This document shows positions 1 to 8,275 of a stretch of DNA of 64,000 nucleotides, piece after piece. The DNA lies in assembly GCA_964521255.1 (NCBI GenBank), contig CAZFRM010000001.1, positions 248,001-312,000 on the forward strand. Reading direction: 5' to 3'. The notes under the pieces were generated by a model. That model was given only the letters and a program-made list of their open reading frames with translations. It was not told the DNA's origin and ran no database searches. Within the stretch, counting starts at the first letter, position 1. Every line of letters begins with the position of its first letter. A program made the position numbers and the translations under genes. The stretch comes from ZC4RG29 sp964521255. Its GTDB lineage: Bacteria > Bacteroidota > Bacteroidia > Cytophagales > Cyclobacteriaceae.

Positions 1-125
1 TTGATAAAGCAATCTGTCTTTTGACCGGACTCATCAATAAAATATCCTTTTTCAAAAATTATTTGTGAAAAGGAATTTAAATATACCAATGACAGGACGG
101 CAAGGAACAAAAGTTGTTTTTTCAT
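1..125 (-). CDS. Hypothetical secreted protein, N-terminal fragment cut by the window edge
   Basis: The reverse strand from an ATG at 125-123 reads continuously to base 1, giving about 41 residues. It opens with a signal peptide (MKKQLLFLAVLSL, ending near SFSQ) followed by IIFEKGYFID and ESGQKTDCFI. This start resembles a family of Bacteroidota hypothetical exported proteins that begin with a FEKGYFID-type stretch after the signal peptide; that resemblance is from memory. No function is known to me. The gene continues outside the window, so length and C-terminus cannot be judged. Confidence 0.6.
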   Translation of the reverse strand, partial: MKKQLLFLAVLSLVYLNSFSQIIFEKGYFIDESGQKTDCFI

Positions 126-477
126 CTGTACACTACGTTTAGCCAATACTACTGCGGGGTGCATGATGGCTGCTAATCTATTCTTCTCCTAAATTTTCAG
201 AGAGACCAATGCCAGTCATTACCTGGTCGCTCTGATTTTCAGGGCGCAAAGATGAATAAATAAGTCAGAGGATCAAATACCGGAATTTGGCGGAGCCGGT
301 GAATACATTACATCGGTAAGGCTAGTCAGGAATTCTCTCCCAACTGCGGAATGGCCAATAAAAATTACCGAACAGAAAAATCAGAACGCTTATAAGAAAT
401 GTTTAAATGCCTGCACATGTGAGCACAGGAAATTTCAAAAGGAAGTCTCCTGCTCCGGAAAAGAGAGGCCACCCCAG
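126..477. other. Gene-free stretch
   Basis: I see no credible coding frame here. It lies upstream of the leftmost minus-strand gene and before the first repeat copy. Purine-rich GGAAGTCTCC sequence near 440-460 shows loose similarity to the flank of the second repeat copy near 1640-1690, which suggests decayed repeat material, but no motif is clear. Confidence 0.4.
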
Positions 478-686
478 CCCTTGTTGGTGTTCTTCACCAA
501 CAAGCCTACTGCACGACGAGCACTACCACCCCACTCATGCATAAAATTATACTCAATCATCCATCTATATGAGTTAAAAAATTCCATCGTCTATCGCCAT
601 TCTTATAAAATCCTGCACTTGAATACGCGTAATCTCCCGCATACTTACAAAGTCCTGCTTTTACAGGATTGTTATGAATATAATTA
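478..686 (-). repeat. Direct repeat copy A (transposase tail plus REP-like hairpin)
   Basis: About 209 bases are nearly identical to 1689-1892, in the same orientation. Differences are few: three extra bases in the hairpin loop and a C/A change in the transposase tail. Identity ends abruptly at TATAAT (681-686), after which the two flanks are unrelated. The sharp edges indicate a duplicated mobile-element end rather than chance similarity. Confidence 0.85.
480..504. repeat. REP-like hairpin, 10-bp perfect stem
   Basis: CTTGTTGGTG (480-489), a 5-base loop TTCTT, then CACCAACAAG (495-504). It lies just beyond the stop codon of the transposase remnant, where REP palindromes sit relative to RAYT genes. 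The same core appears at 1692-1711 (shorter loop) and, diverged, at 790-815. Confidence 0.7.
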
Positions 687-689
687 AGT
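557..689 (-). pseudogene. C-terminal remnant of a REP-associated (IS200-like, Y1) transposase, copy A
   Basis: Read on the minus strand, the segment encodes YIHNNPVKAGL, then KYAGDYAYSSAGFY and KNGDRRWNFLTHIDG, ending in a TGA at 559-557. HNNPVKAGL followed by a YSSA motif is characteristic of the C-terminal end of RAYT/IS200-like transposases in Bacteroidota. The catalytic HUH motif and the tyrosine region upstream are absent, because homology stops at about 689. It is therefore an inactive tail, about 43 codons long. Copy B at 1765-1935 is nearly the same and reads slightly further upstream. Confidence 0.7.
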
Positions 690-789
690 TTTTGCCAAAT
701 AGCTTTGACTGACCACAGTGGAATACCCAGTGAATTTAGTTCCCATACCTGCCGTTTTCTGTCTTTTGCATTTACCCATAACTAGTGCG

Positions 790-815
790 TTTGCTGGTGA
801 AGAACACCCAGCAAA
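790..815. repeat. REP-like hairpin, third related copy
   Basis: TTTGCTGG (790-797) pairs with CCAGCAAA (808-815) around an AAGAACAC-type loop. The core GGTGAAGAACACC matches the minus-strand reading of the hairpin at 480-504, so this copy faces the opposite way. No transposase fragment is attached to it. Confidence 0.55.
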
Positions 816-829
816 GGCGACGTGTGTGC

Positions 830-1035
830 GAACTCCAACAACGCATTAAGATCCTATAGTTCTGTCAACAAGTTGTCCTTTCGACATATCATCAACGGTT
901 CATTTTCATTCAGCTTCTTTACACTCACCTGACCCCGACTTATCGAGGCCTTTCAGCTAAACGTTCAGCACCATGTCTTTTGAACACAACACTTTAGCCG
1001 GTTTAAACACCCTAACCGCATAGTGTGTGTGAAGG
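830..1035 (-). other. Possible group II intron domain I fragment
   Basis: On the minus strand this stretch resembles structured RNA rather than protein. It contains ACATGGTGCTGAACG, then GGCCTCGATAAGTCGGGGTC, then AGGTGAGTGTAAAGAAGCTG and GTCGAAAGGACAACTTG. A run of AUGGUGnUGAACG followed by GGUGAGUGUnAA and a GAAA-containing stem is what I associate with the 5' half of bacterial group II introns. No reverse-transcriptase gene or domain V/VI is nearby, so it would be a dead fragment. The call is recognition from memory and both ends are approximate. Confidence 0.35.
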
Positions 1036-1125
1036 GCCCGCCTTCATCTTTTATACAGCATGTTAAAGAACTATCCTCTATCTTTAACTTCGTGGCACAC
1101 CGCTGCGAAGAAGGGAAACAAAAGG

Positions 1126-1548
1126 TTATTCAATTGTGTCGCTATTTTTTATTCTGCCCAAGGAATCAAAAGAAATGGAGAATGTTTTCACAGTATCAAT
1201 AAGGTGAGGAGTTGAGTGATATTTTTTATACTCCGAGTAGCTAACATAAGTCATGTGGGGAATTCCTCCCTTCGTTTCAAGAATAAAAGGAGCATCAACA
1301 TCCCCATCATCAATGAATATTTGCATCATAATGTCTATCTTTTTTTGATCCCTTATTCCATGATTCGTCCTTAAATCCTCTTCAACTTTCTGATAATAAC
1401 TCTTTAGCTCAACTTCCATTTGGCTTAACTCCACGAGTTTGCCCTTTTCTTTTTCGCTAGAGTGATCTCTATCCTGTCTATTACAACTTATACTTGACAA
1501 CAGCAATGAAAAAGTCAACAGCAAACCACTAAGTACAAAAGTTTTCAT
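1126..1548 (-). CDS. Small hypothetical lipoprotein
   Basis: The 140-residue product has an N-terminal hydrophobic segment (residues 3-19) and a lipobox-like LSSISC, with Cys22 as the probable lipidation site. A charged, helical stretch follows (about 28-75), then a mixed C-terminal half with FILETKGGIP and SFDSLGRIKN. I recognise no domain. Most Bacteroidota lipoproteins with such starts are anchored to the outer membrane; that is inference. It sits alone between mobile-element debris on both sides, so it may be an accessory gene. Confidence 0.6.
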   Translation of the reverse strand: MKTFVLSGLLLTFSLLLSSISCNRQDRDHSSEKEKGKLVELSQMEVELKSYYQKVEEDLRTNHGIRDQKKIDIMMQIFIDDGDVDAPFILETKGGIPHMTYVSYSEYKKYHSTPHLIDTVKTFSISFDSLGRIKNSDTIE

Positions 1549-1688
1549 TTTGTTTTATTTAATTGGTAACATACTTTCCGGTTTTTTCTCTTCTCTGCTC
1601 AATTGGTGGTCCATCAAGCTTGTTAATATTCACTTTTCTTCTTCGCAGAGTCTCCCGCTTCGGGGACTCCTGCGCTGCGCTTCCCCTG
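1549..1688. other. Intergenic stretch with a small hairpin
   Basis: No gene is visible. AGTCTCCCGCTTCGGGGACT at 1648-1667 can fold into a short stem and is followed by a GC-rich CTGCGCTGCGC segment. Read on the minus strand it lies downstream of the transposase remnant and its REP-like hairpin, so it may be part of the same element's 3' flank. Confidence 0.4.
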
Positions 1689-1892
1689 CCTTTGTTGGTG
1701 TTCACCAACAAGCCTACTGCACGACGAGCACTACCACCCCACTCATGCATAAAATTATACTCAATCATCCATCTATATGAGTTAAAAAATTCCATCGTCT
1801 ATCGCCATTCTTATAAAATCCTGCACTTGAATACGCGTAATCTCCCGCATACTTAAAAAGTCCTGCTTTTACAGGATTGTTATGAATATAAT
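1689..1892 (-). repeat. Direct repeat copy B (transposase tail plus REP-like hairpin)
   Basis: Second copy of the repeat at 478-686, about 204 bases and close to 98 percent identical by eye. It includes a 9-bp-stem hairpin: TTGTTGGTG (1692-1700), loop TT, CACCAACAA (1703-1711). The copies are about 1.2 kb apart and flank the small lipoprotein gene and the intron-like fragment. Confidence 0.85.
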
Positions 1893-1935
1893 AAACTCGG
1901 CGTGTTGTTTTGCCTACACGCGCATTCTGATTTTA
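1765..1935 (-). pseudogene. C-terminal remnant of a REP-associated (IS200-like, Y1) transposase, copy B
   Basis: The minus strand reads NARVGKTTRRVYYIHNNPVK, then AGLFKYAGDYAYSSAGFY, then KNGDRRWNFLTHIDG and a stop at 1767-1765. The upstream limit is unclear; no HUH motif or start codon is present, so the catalytic part has been lost. Relative to copy A it retains a little more upstream sequence (GKTTRRVY before the shared YIHNNP). It cannot be active by itself; an intact RAYT elsewhere in the genome would be its parent. Confidence 0.7.
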
Positions 1936-2109
1936 TATTCTCGTTTATATCGGTCATTCACACAACAGGTAAACATTTATCAGGGAGATTCTTAAATAGA
2001 TTAAAAGCATGTAATTCGTAACATAGACGAAAAAAATTAATCTAAGGGCTAAGACAAACGTTGTATTTTTTGTCGGACAACAGCTATTTATTAACTTGCC
2101 CTTCACGTT
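1936..2109. other. Leader of the SpoIIM-DUF58 operon
   Basis: No gene is seen. TTGTATTTTTTGTC near 2061-2074 is an imperfect candidate for the Bacteroidota -7 box (TAnnTTTG), about 40 bases upstream of the first operon ATG. The match has one extra T and no convincing -33 element, so promoter placement is tentative. Confidence 0.3.
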
Positions 2110-3078
2110 ATGCGCGAAGCTGCCTTCATCAAACAAAACATGCCCCGTTGGAAAGAATATGAAAAACTTCTCCAACAACCATCCATTGACCCTGACAAGA
2201 AAGCCGAGATTTTTATTCAGCTTACGGATGATCTTTCCTTTAGCCGCACGCAATATCCACAGAGTGAATCTACCCGGTATTTAAATACGCTTGCCTCCAA
2301 AATACATTTGGTGATCTACAAAAATAAAAGCGAAGACCGCAGCCGCTTTATTACATTCTGGACAAGTGAAATACCCGGGCTTTTACACAGCATGTACCGG
2401 TACATCATTTACGCTTTTCTTATTTTCTTCATATCCATACTTATTGGTATTATTTCTGTGCGGTCGGACGAAACTTTTTCAAGACTAATTCTAGGGGATT
2501 CTTATGTTAACATGACCCTTGAAAACATAAAAAATGGAAATCCTTTAGGCGTGTATGCCGGCGAAGATGAATTAAATATGTTCTTCGCGATTACTTTTAA
2601 CAACATTCGCGTATCCTTCTATGCTTTTGCCGCCGGAATTATTTTTTCAATAGGCACCGGTTTTTTACTTTTCTATAATGGAATAATGGTTGGAACCTTC
2701 TTTACATTCCTTGCGCAGAATGATCAGCTTGAAAATGCATTAGGCATTGTTATGCTGCATGGCACCATCGAGCTTACATCCATTGTCATTGCCGGCGCAG
2801 CAGGCTTTCGCATGGGGCATAGTATTTTGTTTCCTAAAACCTACAGCAGAATGGAATCATTCAAGCAGGGAGCAAAAGACGGATTGAAAGTTGTGATGGC
2901 ATTGATCCCGTTTTTTATTATCGCCGGATTTATAGAATCATTCATTACGCGTTATAGCAACATGCCATTGGTATTGAAACTTTTCATCATTGGATTATCA
3001 ATCGTATTAATTGTATTTTACTTTTTTATATATCCACATAAATTCCGTACAAACTCATGGAGCATTTTCAGAAAATAG
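2110..3078 (+). CDS. Stage II sporulation protein M family membrane protein (SpoIIM/DUF95)
   Basis: The 322-residue protein begins MREAAFIKQN, the usual start of Bacteroidota members. It has a soluble N-terminal helical part (1-90) and about five membrane spans: 96-117, 168-190, 192-205 with 211-230, 260-278 and 288-306. The signature region HGTIELTSIVIAG (217-229) followed by FRMG is diagnostic for the SpoIIM family. In non-sporulating Bacteroidota the exact role is unknown; the family sits with MoxR/DUF58 genes in envelope operons. It is the first gene of a six-gene operon whose last members are the MoxR ATPase and DUF58 protein. An RDD-family gene often seen beside it is not present here; transposon debris lies there instead. 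Confidence 0.85.
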   Translation: MREAAFIKQNMPRWKEYEKLLQQPSIDPDKKAEIFIQLTDDLSFSRTQYPQSESTRYLNTLASKIHLVIYKNKSEDRSRFITFWTSEIPGLLHSMYRYIIYAFLIFFISILIGIISVRSDETFSRLILGDSYVNMTLENIKNGNPLGVYAGEDELNMFFAITFNNIRVSFYAFAAGIIFSIGTGFLLFYNGIMVGTFFTFLAQNDQLENALGIVMLHGTIELTSIVIAGAAGFRMGHSILFPKTYSRMESFKQGAKDGLKVVMALIPFFIIAGFIESFITRYSNMPLVLKLFIIGLSIVLIVFYFFIYPHKFRTNSWSIFRK

Positions 3079-3974
3079 AACTCCGCAGAACACGTGACTT
3101 CGGAGAGAAATTCAATGCCACATTTGAATTCATTCGGCAGAATTATAAAGGCTTTATGCCTGCAGTGCTATACATCAGTGTACCGTTCATCGTCATTGGA
3201 ATGGTCACAATTAGTTACTATACAAATTTCACACTCTACCAGGATGTAGGTAGTTATGAAGGTGAAAGAAACGTCTTTGGTATGGTGAGTAATTTTTTTG
3301 GTTTCTTTCTTCTTGGTTACGCTTTCATCGTTGGTGGATATTTAATTAACGCCTCACTTGTTTATAATTATATGAAGCTATACTCCGAACGGGAGAACGC
3401 AATCTCCATAAGCGTTGGTGAATTATGGGATCATGCAAAAAAAGATGTCGCTAATATTTTTGTAGCCAGCCTTCTTGTAGTGATTGTGGTCTCCATTGGA
3501 TTTGTATTTTTAGTGATCCCCGGCATTTATCTTGGTATAACCCTTTCACTAATTCTTCCTATCATGATTTTTGAAAAGAAATCAATTGGTGATGCTTTTA
3601 GCAGATGCTTTCAGCTTATAAAAGATAAATGGTGGAGCACCTTCGGTTTACTCTTTGTCGCAGGTATGGTGCAGGGAATGATGGGTTTCATTTTCAATAT
3701 CCCTGAAATGATTCTTACCGTTGTCTTTACCCTACAGAGAAGTACCGGTGATATTCTGGCTGATCCTCCTATGTGGCAAAAAGGTGCTCTTATTATAAGC
3801 GCATGCATCAAAGCAGTGGGTTCAGGGTTGTTGATGTGCATCAGTTTTATCGCTGTTGCATTTCAATATTACAATTTAGTTGAAAGAAGAGAAGCCACAG
3901 GATTGATGAATCAGATTGAAGGCTTCGGAGGCAGTTCACCTTCCGCACAACAAGATCCAAAAGAAAGCTATTAG
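3057..3974 (+). CDS. Multi-spanning membrane protein of the MoxR/DUF58 operon
   Basis: The 305-residue protein starts inside the SpoIIM gene (22-base overlap), which implies translational coupling. Hydrophobic segments near 36-56, 76-100, 137-165 (containing VFLVIPGIYLGI), 198-220 and 246-270 suggest five or six spans. The pattern of a V-I-P-G-I-Y-L motif in a TM helix followed by an amphipathic KCFQLIKDKWW-like helix (here RCFQLIKDKWW) resembles glycerophosphodiester-phosphodiesterase-type membrane domains and DUF4013-like proteins. No catalytic residues are seen. It probably works with the neighbouring SpoIIM-like and DUF4129 proteins in an inner-membrane complex; that is inference from operon position. 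Confidence 0.75.
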   Translation: MEHFQKIELRRTRDFGEKFNATFEFIRQNYKGFMPAVLYISVPFIVIGMVTISYYTNFTLYQDVGSYEGERNVFGMVSNFFGFFLLGYAFIVGGYLINASLVYNYMKLYSERENAISISVGELWDHAKKDVANIFVASLLVVIVVSIGFVFLVIPGIYLGITLSLILPIMIFEKKSIGDAFSRCFQLIKDKWWSTFGLLFVAGMVQGMMGFIFNIPEMILTVVFTLQRSTGDILADPPMWQKGALIISACIKAVGSGLLMCISFIAVAFQYYNLVERREATGLMNQIEGFGGSSPSAQQDPKESY

Positions 3975-3987
3975 TATTCCCTTATCA

Positions 3988-4707
3988 ATGGCTAGAGTCT
4001 TTCTCACTTGCTGCGCATGTTTCATTATAACATTTTCTTTGCATGCGCAGGAAATGTCTGTCGATTCTCTCCAAAAAGTGGAGAATGATAATGGCGAGGT
4101 GACCTTGCGAAGGTTTGATACAGAAAAAGTAAATGAATTCAGAAACAATTCTGACTTCCAGTACAAAGCTGTTAAACAGGAAGGAGTAACCTGGTGGGAT
4201 CGCCTTAAATACGCAATCATCCAGTTTATTTTTCGTCTGCTTTCTCTTGCCACGAACACCGTTTTGGGCAGAATCATTTTTTACGGACTTTGCGCAGCCC
4301 TTGTCATTTACTTTATTATTCGTTTTTTCAACATTGACATCAAGCAAACATTTTATCGATCCGCAAAATCATCTCCATCAAAATTAGCGGCTGAAGAAGA
4401 AAACATTCATGAAATAAGTTTTGAAGAGCGGATCAACGATGCGTACAAACGAAAAGATTTTCGAGAGGCCGTTCGTCTTACTTTTTTATATGCATTAAAA
4501 AAACTTGCAGACCGGCAAGCCATAGCATGGAAACCCGGTAAAACAAATGACGAATACTGGCGAGAGTTGAGTCAACACCCGGCGCGCCAGCCCTGGCAGG
4601 AGTTACGCTTATATTTTGATTACGCATGGTATGGTCATTTTGATATAGATGAGCATACCTATTCAGAAATACAAACTGTGTTTGCAGACTTCAGCCGCAA
4701 AGTATAG
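3988..4707 (+). CDS. DUF4129 domain protein
   Basis: I chose the ATG at 3988 because it gives a good signal peptide (MARVFLTCCACFIITFSLHA, then QE). The same frame is open back to 3916, but that would overlap the previous gene and bury the signal. The product is 239 residues: signal peptide, a linker, one membrane span (about 89-115, VLGRIIFYGLCAALVIYF) and a cytoplasmic C-terminal DUF4129 region (about 148-236) containing KDFREAVRLTFLYALKKLAD and WYGHFDID. DUF4129 proteins accompany MoxR/DUF58 genes widely; some carry transglutaminase-like domains, which this one lacks. Its stop codon TAG overlaps the next gene's GTG start by one base. Confidence 0.85.
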   Translation: MARVFLTCCACFIITFSLHAQEMSVDSLQKVENDNGEVTLRRFDTEKVNEFRNNSDFQYKAVKQEGVTWWDRLKYAIIQFIFRLLSLATNTVLGRIIFYGLCAALVIYFIIRFFNIDIKQTFYRSAKSSPSKLAAEEENIHEISFEERINDAYKRKDFREAVRLTFLYALKKLADRQAIAWKPGKTNDEYWRELSQHPARQPWQELRLYFDYAWYGHFDIDEHTYSEIQTVFADFSRKV

Positions 4708-5906
4708 TGAAGAAGAATAACAAATATATTTTTCTGCTTATCGGAACCGTTGTTCTCTTTCTATTGGTACATCTTTTAAGTCCGAAGCAATTTAACTGGA
4801 CGCCTACTTTTTCTTCACGCGATAAAAATCCTTTTGGCGACTTTGTAATGAATTCATTGCTGGATGATTTATTTCCAAACCAGGAAGTGACCCATAGCAA
4901 CATCACATTTTATGAAACTTCTGATTCACTGCTGGCTGATAAAAATATAATAGCCATCGCAAGCTTCATGACGCTTCAAGCAGAAGACACGCGTGCTCTG
5001 CTGAGTCGTGTTGATGCGGGAGCAAATGCATTCCTGTCTGCGAATTATTACGGAGGTCTTTTTTCTGATACGCTTGGTCTCTTTACCGAAGACGTTTTGG
5101 TAAAAGCGCAACTTCAAAATTTAAAACCTCTCCGGGATTCATCCTATCTTCGCTTTGCGTACGGAAAAGTTGATCGTGAATATTTCTACAAGCAATCCGA
5201 TATAAATACTTTTTTCGATATCGATTCAATCAAAACAAAAGCCTACGTAATTGCTGAAAATGAGTACGGTGATCCGGTAACACTACGCATACCGTGGGGG
5301 AAAGGACAGTTTATCATTAACTCAACTCCGCTGGCATTCACCAATAATTATTTACTCTACAGAAATCATCGCTTCATTTCTCAAACACTTTCCTATTTAC
5401 CTGAACGGCCTTTATGGTGGACGGAATACTATCAAATGGGCAGATTAGAATCCGGATCTCCACTACGTGTCATTCTTAATGACGACGCGTTATCCTGGGC
5501 ATACTATTTACTGATGACGGCCCTCCTGATCTTCATCATCTTTGAGGGGAAACGAAAACAACGAATAATTCCAATAATCAAACCGTTGGCCAATACATCA
5601 ATGGAGTTTATAAGAACCATTGGGAACATGTACATTCAGGCAGGAAATCACAAGGCCATTGCAGAGAAAAAAATCAATCATTTCTACGATCATATAAAGA
5701 CAAGCTATTTTCTTCCGGCTGAAAATCATGATGACTTTGTCAATGTATTATCCCGTAAATCAGGAAACTCAAAAGATGGTACCGAAGCCCTTCTCAGCCT
5801 GATAAAAGTTATACAGCGATCTTCATCAATACCTCCAGAGATGTTATTGGATTTAAATAAAAAAATAGAACAATTCAATCATCTCACTAAACACAAAACC
5901 ACATAA
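4707..5906 (+). CDS. DUF4350 domain protein
   Basis: It starts with GTG at 4707, overlapping the previous stop codon (TAGTG), a coupling arrangement. The product has 399 residues: an N-terminal membrane anchor (7-24, YIFLLIGTVVLFLLVHLL), a large periplasmic part that matches the DUF4350 layout (SSRDKNPFGDFVMNSLL near 43-59; glutamine-amidotransferase-like fold in characterised relatives), a second span near 263-280 (AYYLLMTALLIFIIFEG) and a cytoplasmic helical tail. No catalytic triad is evident. The family is always found with DUF4129, MoxR and DUF58 genes; its biochemical role is unknown to me. Confidence 0.85.
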   Translation: MKKNNKYIFLLIGTVVLFLLVHLLSPKQFNWTPTFSSRDKNPFGDFVMNSLLDDLFPNQEVTHSNITFYETSDSLLADKNIIAIASFMTLQAEDTRALLSRVDAGANAFLSANYYGGLFSDTLGLFTEDVLVKAQLQNLKPLRDSSYLRFAYGKVDREYFYKQSDINTFFDIDSIKTKAYVIAENEYGDPVTLRIPWGKGQFIINSTPLAFTNNYLLYRNHRFISQTLSYLPERPLWWTEYYQMGRLESGSPLRVILNDDALSWAYYLLMTALLIFIIFEGKRKQRIIPIIKPLANTSMEFIRTIGNMYIQAGNHKAIAEKKINHFYDHIKTSYFLPAENHDDFVNVLSRKSGNSKDGTEALLSLIKVIQRSSSIPPEMLLDLNKKIEQFNHLTKHKTT

Positions 5907-5933
5907 TATCTACCTTGTATTAAATTATCATTC

Positions 5934-6911
5934 ATGGAGCAAGACATTTTTAAAAGCCGGCTTGACCTTACCAGTCTCAATCAATGTGCTGAGGCCATTC
6001 GCACAGAAATAAAAAAAGTAATCGTTGGCCAGGATGCCATGGTTGACCTTTTACTGGTTGCCATATTTTCCAAAGGTCATGTACTTATCGAAGGTGTACC
6101 GGGTGTAGCAAAAACATTAACGGCTAAACTACTGGCCAAGACCATTCATGCAGAATTCAAGCGCATTCAGTTTACACCTGACCTAATGCCTTCTGATGTG
6201 CTTGGTACGTCGGTATTCAATCCAAAGTCGACCGAGTTTGAATTTAAGCAAGGTCCTATTTTTTCAAATATTGTTTTGATAGATGAGATCAACCGTGCTC
6301 CGGCTAAAACGCAAGCGGCACTCTTTGAAGTAATGGAAGAGCGACAGGTGACAAACGATGGAAAAACCTATCTGATGAATGAGCCTTACCTCGTGCTGGC
6401 TACGCAAAATCCTATTGAGCAGGAAGGAACATATCGTTTGCCCGAAGCCCAACTGGATAGATTTCTTTTTAAAATTGTAGTTTCATATCCTTCTCTGACT
6501 GAAGAAGTTTCAATACTGAAAGCACATCATCAGGATGATCTCGCTGCGCAATTGAACCTCGTACAACCTGTGGTTCACGGAGAGCAACTTATCGCTTTCC
6601 GTGAAATGATCAGAGGCGTACATGTTGAAGAAAAAATTCTTCAATACGTGGCGCAAATTGCTCAGGAAACAAGAGCCAATGCATCATTATTCCTGGGTGC
6701 ATCGCCGCGTGCATCTGTAGGATTGCTTATGGCATCGAAAGCACTGGCAGCTATTCGCGGCCGCGACTTTGTAACTCCGGAAGATATCAAGGTCGTTGCA
6801 TTGCCTACCTTACGTCATCGTTTAATCCTTACACCGGAACGGGAAATGGAAGGCGCTGATATCGATGAGACCATTACGCAAATCGTTGATAAAATAGAAA
6901 TACCTCGATAA
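5934..6911 (+). CDS. MoxR-family AAA+ ATPase
   Basis: The 325-residue protein has Walker A GVPGVAKT (54-61), Walker B VLIDEIN (114-120), and the MoxR signature ATQNPIEQEGTY (156-167) with a downstream EAQLDRF arginine-finger region (171-177). The C-terminal lid contains GASPRASVGLL. MoxR ATPases act as chaperone-like remodelers, often loading metal or folding VWA/DUF58 partners; here the partner is the DUF58 protein five bases downstream. Length and motif order are normal for the family, so I expect a functional cytoplasmic ATPase. Confidence 0.95.
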   Translation: MEQDIFKSRLDLTSLNQCAEAIRTEIKKVIVGQDAMVDLLLVAIFSKGHVLIEGVPGVAKTLTAKLLAKTIHAEFKRIQFTPDLMPSDVLGTSVFNPKSTEFEFKQGPIFSNIVLIDEINRAPAKTQAALFEVMEERQVTNDGKTYLMNEPYLVLATQNPIEQEGTYRLPEAQLDRFLFKIVVSYPSLTEEVSILKAHHQDDLAAQLNLVQPVVHGEQLIAFREMIRGVHVEEKILQYVAQIAQETRANASLFLGASPRASVGLLMASKALAAIRGRDFVTPEDIKVVALPTLRHRLILTPEREMEGADIDETITQIVDKIEIPR

Positions 6912-6916
6912 AAATT

Positions 6917-8242
6917 ATGTTGAGGTCGCTTTATTTTAAAAAACTTTTCTTTCAAACAACAGGAGCAATAATTGCTCTCTTCATCGTGGCCTATTTTTTC
7001 CCGTCGTTCATTGCATTTCCCAGGCTATTATCATTAATACTTCTTATTCTGCTCATAATTGATTTCATCATGTTGTTTTCTTCACGTAAAGGGGTCGAGG
7101 CAGAACGAACCTGTGCTGAACGATTATCAAATGGAGATGACAATCCCGTCAAACTAACAATTGAAAATTTTTACCGGTTTCCTGTTAAACTCAATGTAAT
7201 TGACGAGATCCCGGTGCAGTTTCAAAAAAGGGATTTGAATTATGAAGTGCGTATTCTTCAAAACGAAATAAAAAAAATAAATTATCATTTAAGACCAGTG
7301 AAACGTGGTGAGTATGCTTTTGGCACTGTAAATGTTTTCGCTTCATCACCACTGGGTTTTCTTTCCCGTCGATATAAATTTTCTGCAGATAAGATAGTGC
7401 CTGTCTATCCATCATACATCCAAATGCGCAAGTATGAGCTCATGGCAATCTCAAACAAGCTTACGGAAACAGGAATCAAAAAAATCCGTCGTATCGGTCA
7501 TAACCTTGAATTTGAATTGATAAAAGAGTATGTACCCGGTGACGACTACCGTACAATTAACTGGAAGGCTACTGCCCGCCGAACCAGTCTAATGGTGAAT
7601 CATTACCAGGACGAACGTTCACAGCAAGTATATTCATTAATTGATAAAGGCCGCGTGATGCAAATGCCTTTTAATGGAATGAGCCTGCTCGACTATGCGA
7701 TTAACGCAAGCCTTGTAATTTCCAACATAGCTATTAAAAAATCTGATAAGGCAGGGTTTGTTACCTTCCAGGATAAGATAGGCACTACGTTGCCTGCCAG
7801 CAAACGCAACCGGCAAATGATGCAGATCATGGAAGTGCTTTATAACCAAAAGACTGCTTATCGTGAGTCAGACTTCTCTGTTTTGTATACACACGTTCGG
7901 AGAAAGATAACGCAGCGAAGCCTTCTTCTTCTCTTTACCAACTTTGAATCTATCTACGGACTTCACAGGCAATTGCCTTACATTAAAAGTTTATCACACC
8001 AACACCTGGTAGTAGTCATCTTTTTCGAAAATACAGAAGTGACTAAACTCATTGACAAGCCCGCTACTGATCTGAAAGAAGTCTATTATAAAGTCGTTGC
8101 AGAAAAATTTAATTTTGAAAAGAAATTGATTGTAAAAGAACTTACCAAGAATGGCATTCAGGCGTTATTAACCAGTCCTGAGAATTTAACCGTTAATACG
8201 ATAAATAAATATTTGGAGTTGAAGGCAAGGGGAATGATTTAA
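6917..8242 (+). CDS. DUF58 domain protein (MoxR partner)
   Basis: The 441-residue product has two closely spaced N-terminal membrane segments (about 10-30 and 32-52, ending FIMLFSS), a beta-rich domain, then the DUF58 core with EYVPGDDYRTINWKATARR (about 206-224), the family hallmark. A VWA-like C-terminal part follows. It lies 5 bases after moxR-type gene and closes the operon. Family knowledge suggests that MoxR remodels DUF58/VWA proteins at the inner membrane; the substrate in Bacteroidota is not established. Confidence 0.9.
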   Translation: MLRSLYFKKLFFQTTGAIIALFIVAYFFPSFIAFPRLLSLILLILLIIDFIMLFSSRKGVEAERTCAERLSNGDDNPVKLTIENFYRFPVKLNVIDEIPVQFQKRDLNYEVRILQNEIKKINYHLRPVKRGEYAFGTVNVFASSPLGFLSRRYKFSADKIVPVYPSYIQMRKYELMAISNKLTETGIKKIRRIGHNLEFELIKEYVPGDDYRTINWKATARRTSLMVNHYQDERSQQVYSLIDKGRVMQMPFNGMSLLDYAINASLVISNIAIKKSDKAGFVTFQDKIGTTLPASKRNRQMMQIMEVLYNQKTAYRESDFSVLYTHVRRKITQRSLLLLFTNFESIYGLHRQLPYIKSLSHQHLVVVIFFENTEVTKLIDKPATDLKEVYYKVVAEKFNFEKKLIVKELTKNGIQALLTSPENLTVNTINKYLELKARGMI

Positions 8243-8275
8243 AAGTAGAAAGCCGAAGATACAGCACAAATGAAT

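Noticed and set aside
1550..1856. Open frames on both strands across 1550-1856
   Set aside because: They lie within the transposase-tail repeat and its flanks; the real remnant is the minus-strand YIHNNP frame ending at 1765.
3916..3987. Longer N-terminus for the DUF4129 gene
   Set aside because: It overlaps the upstream gene and hides a good signal peptide that begins at 3988.
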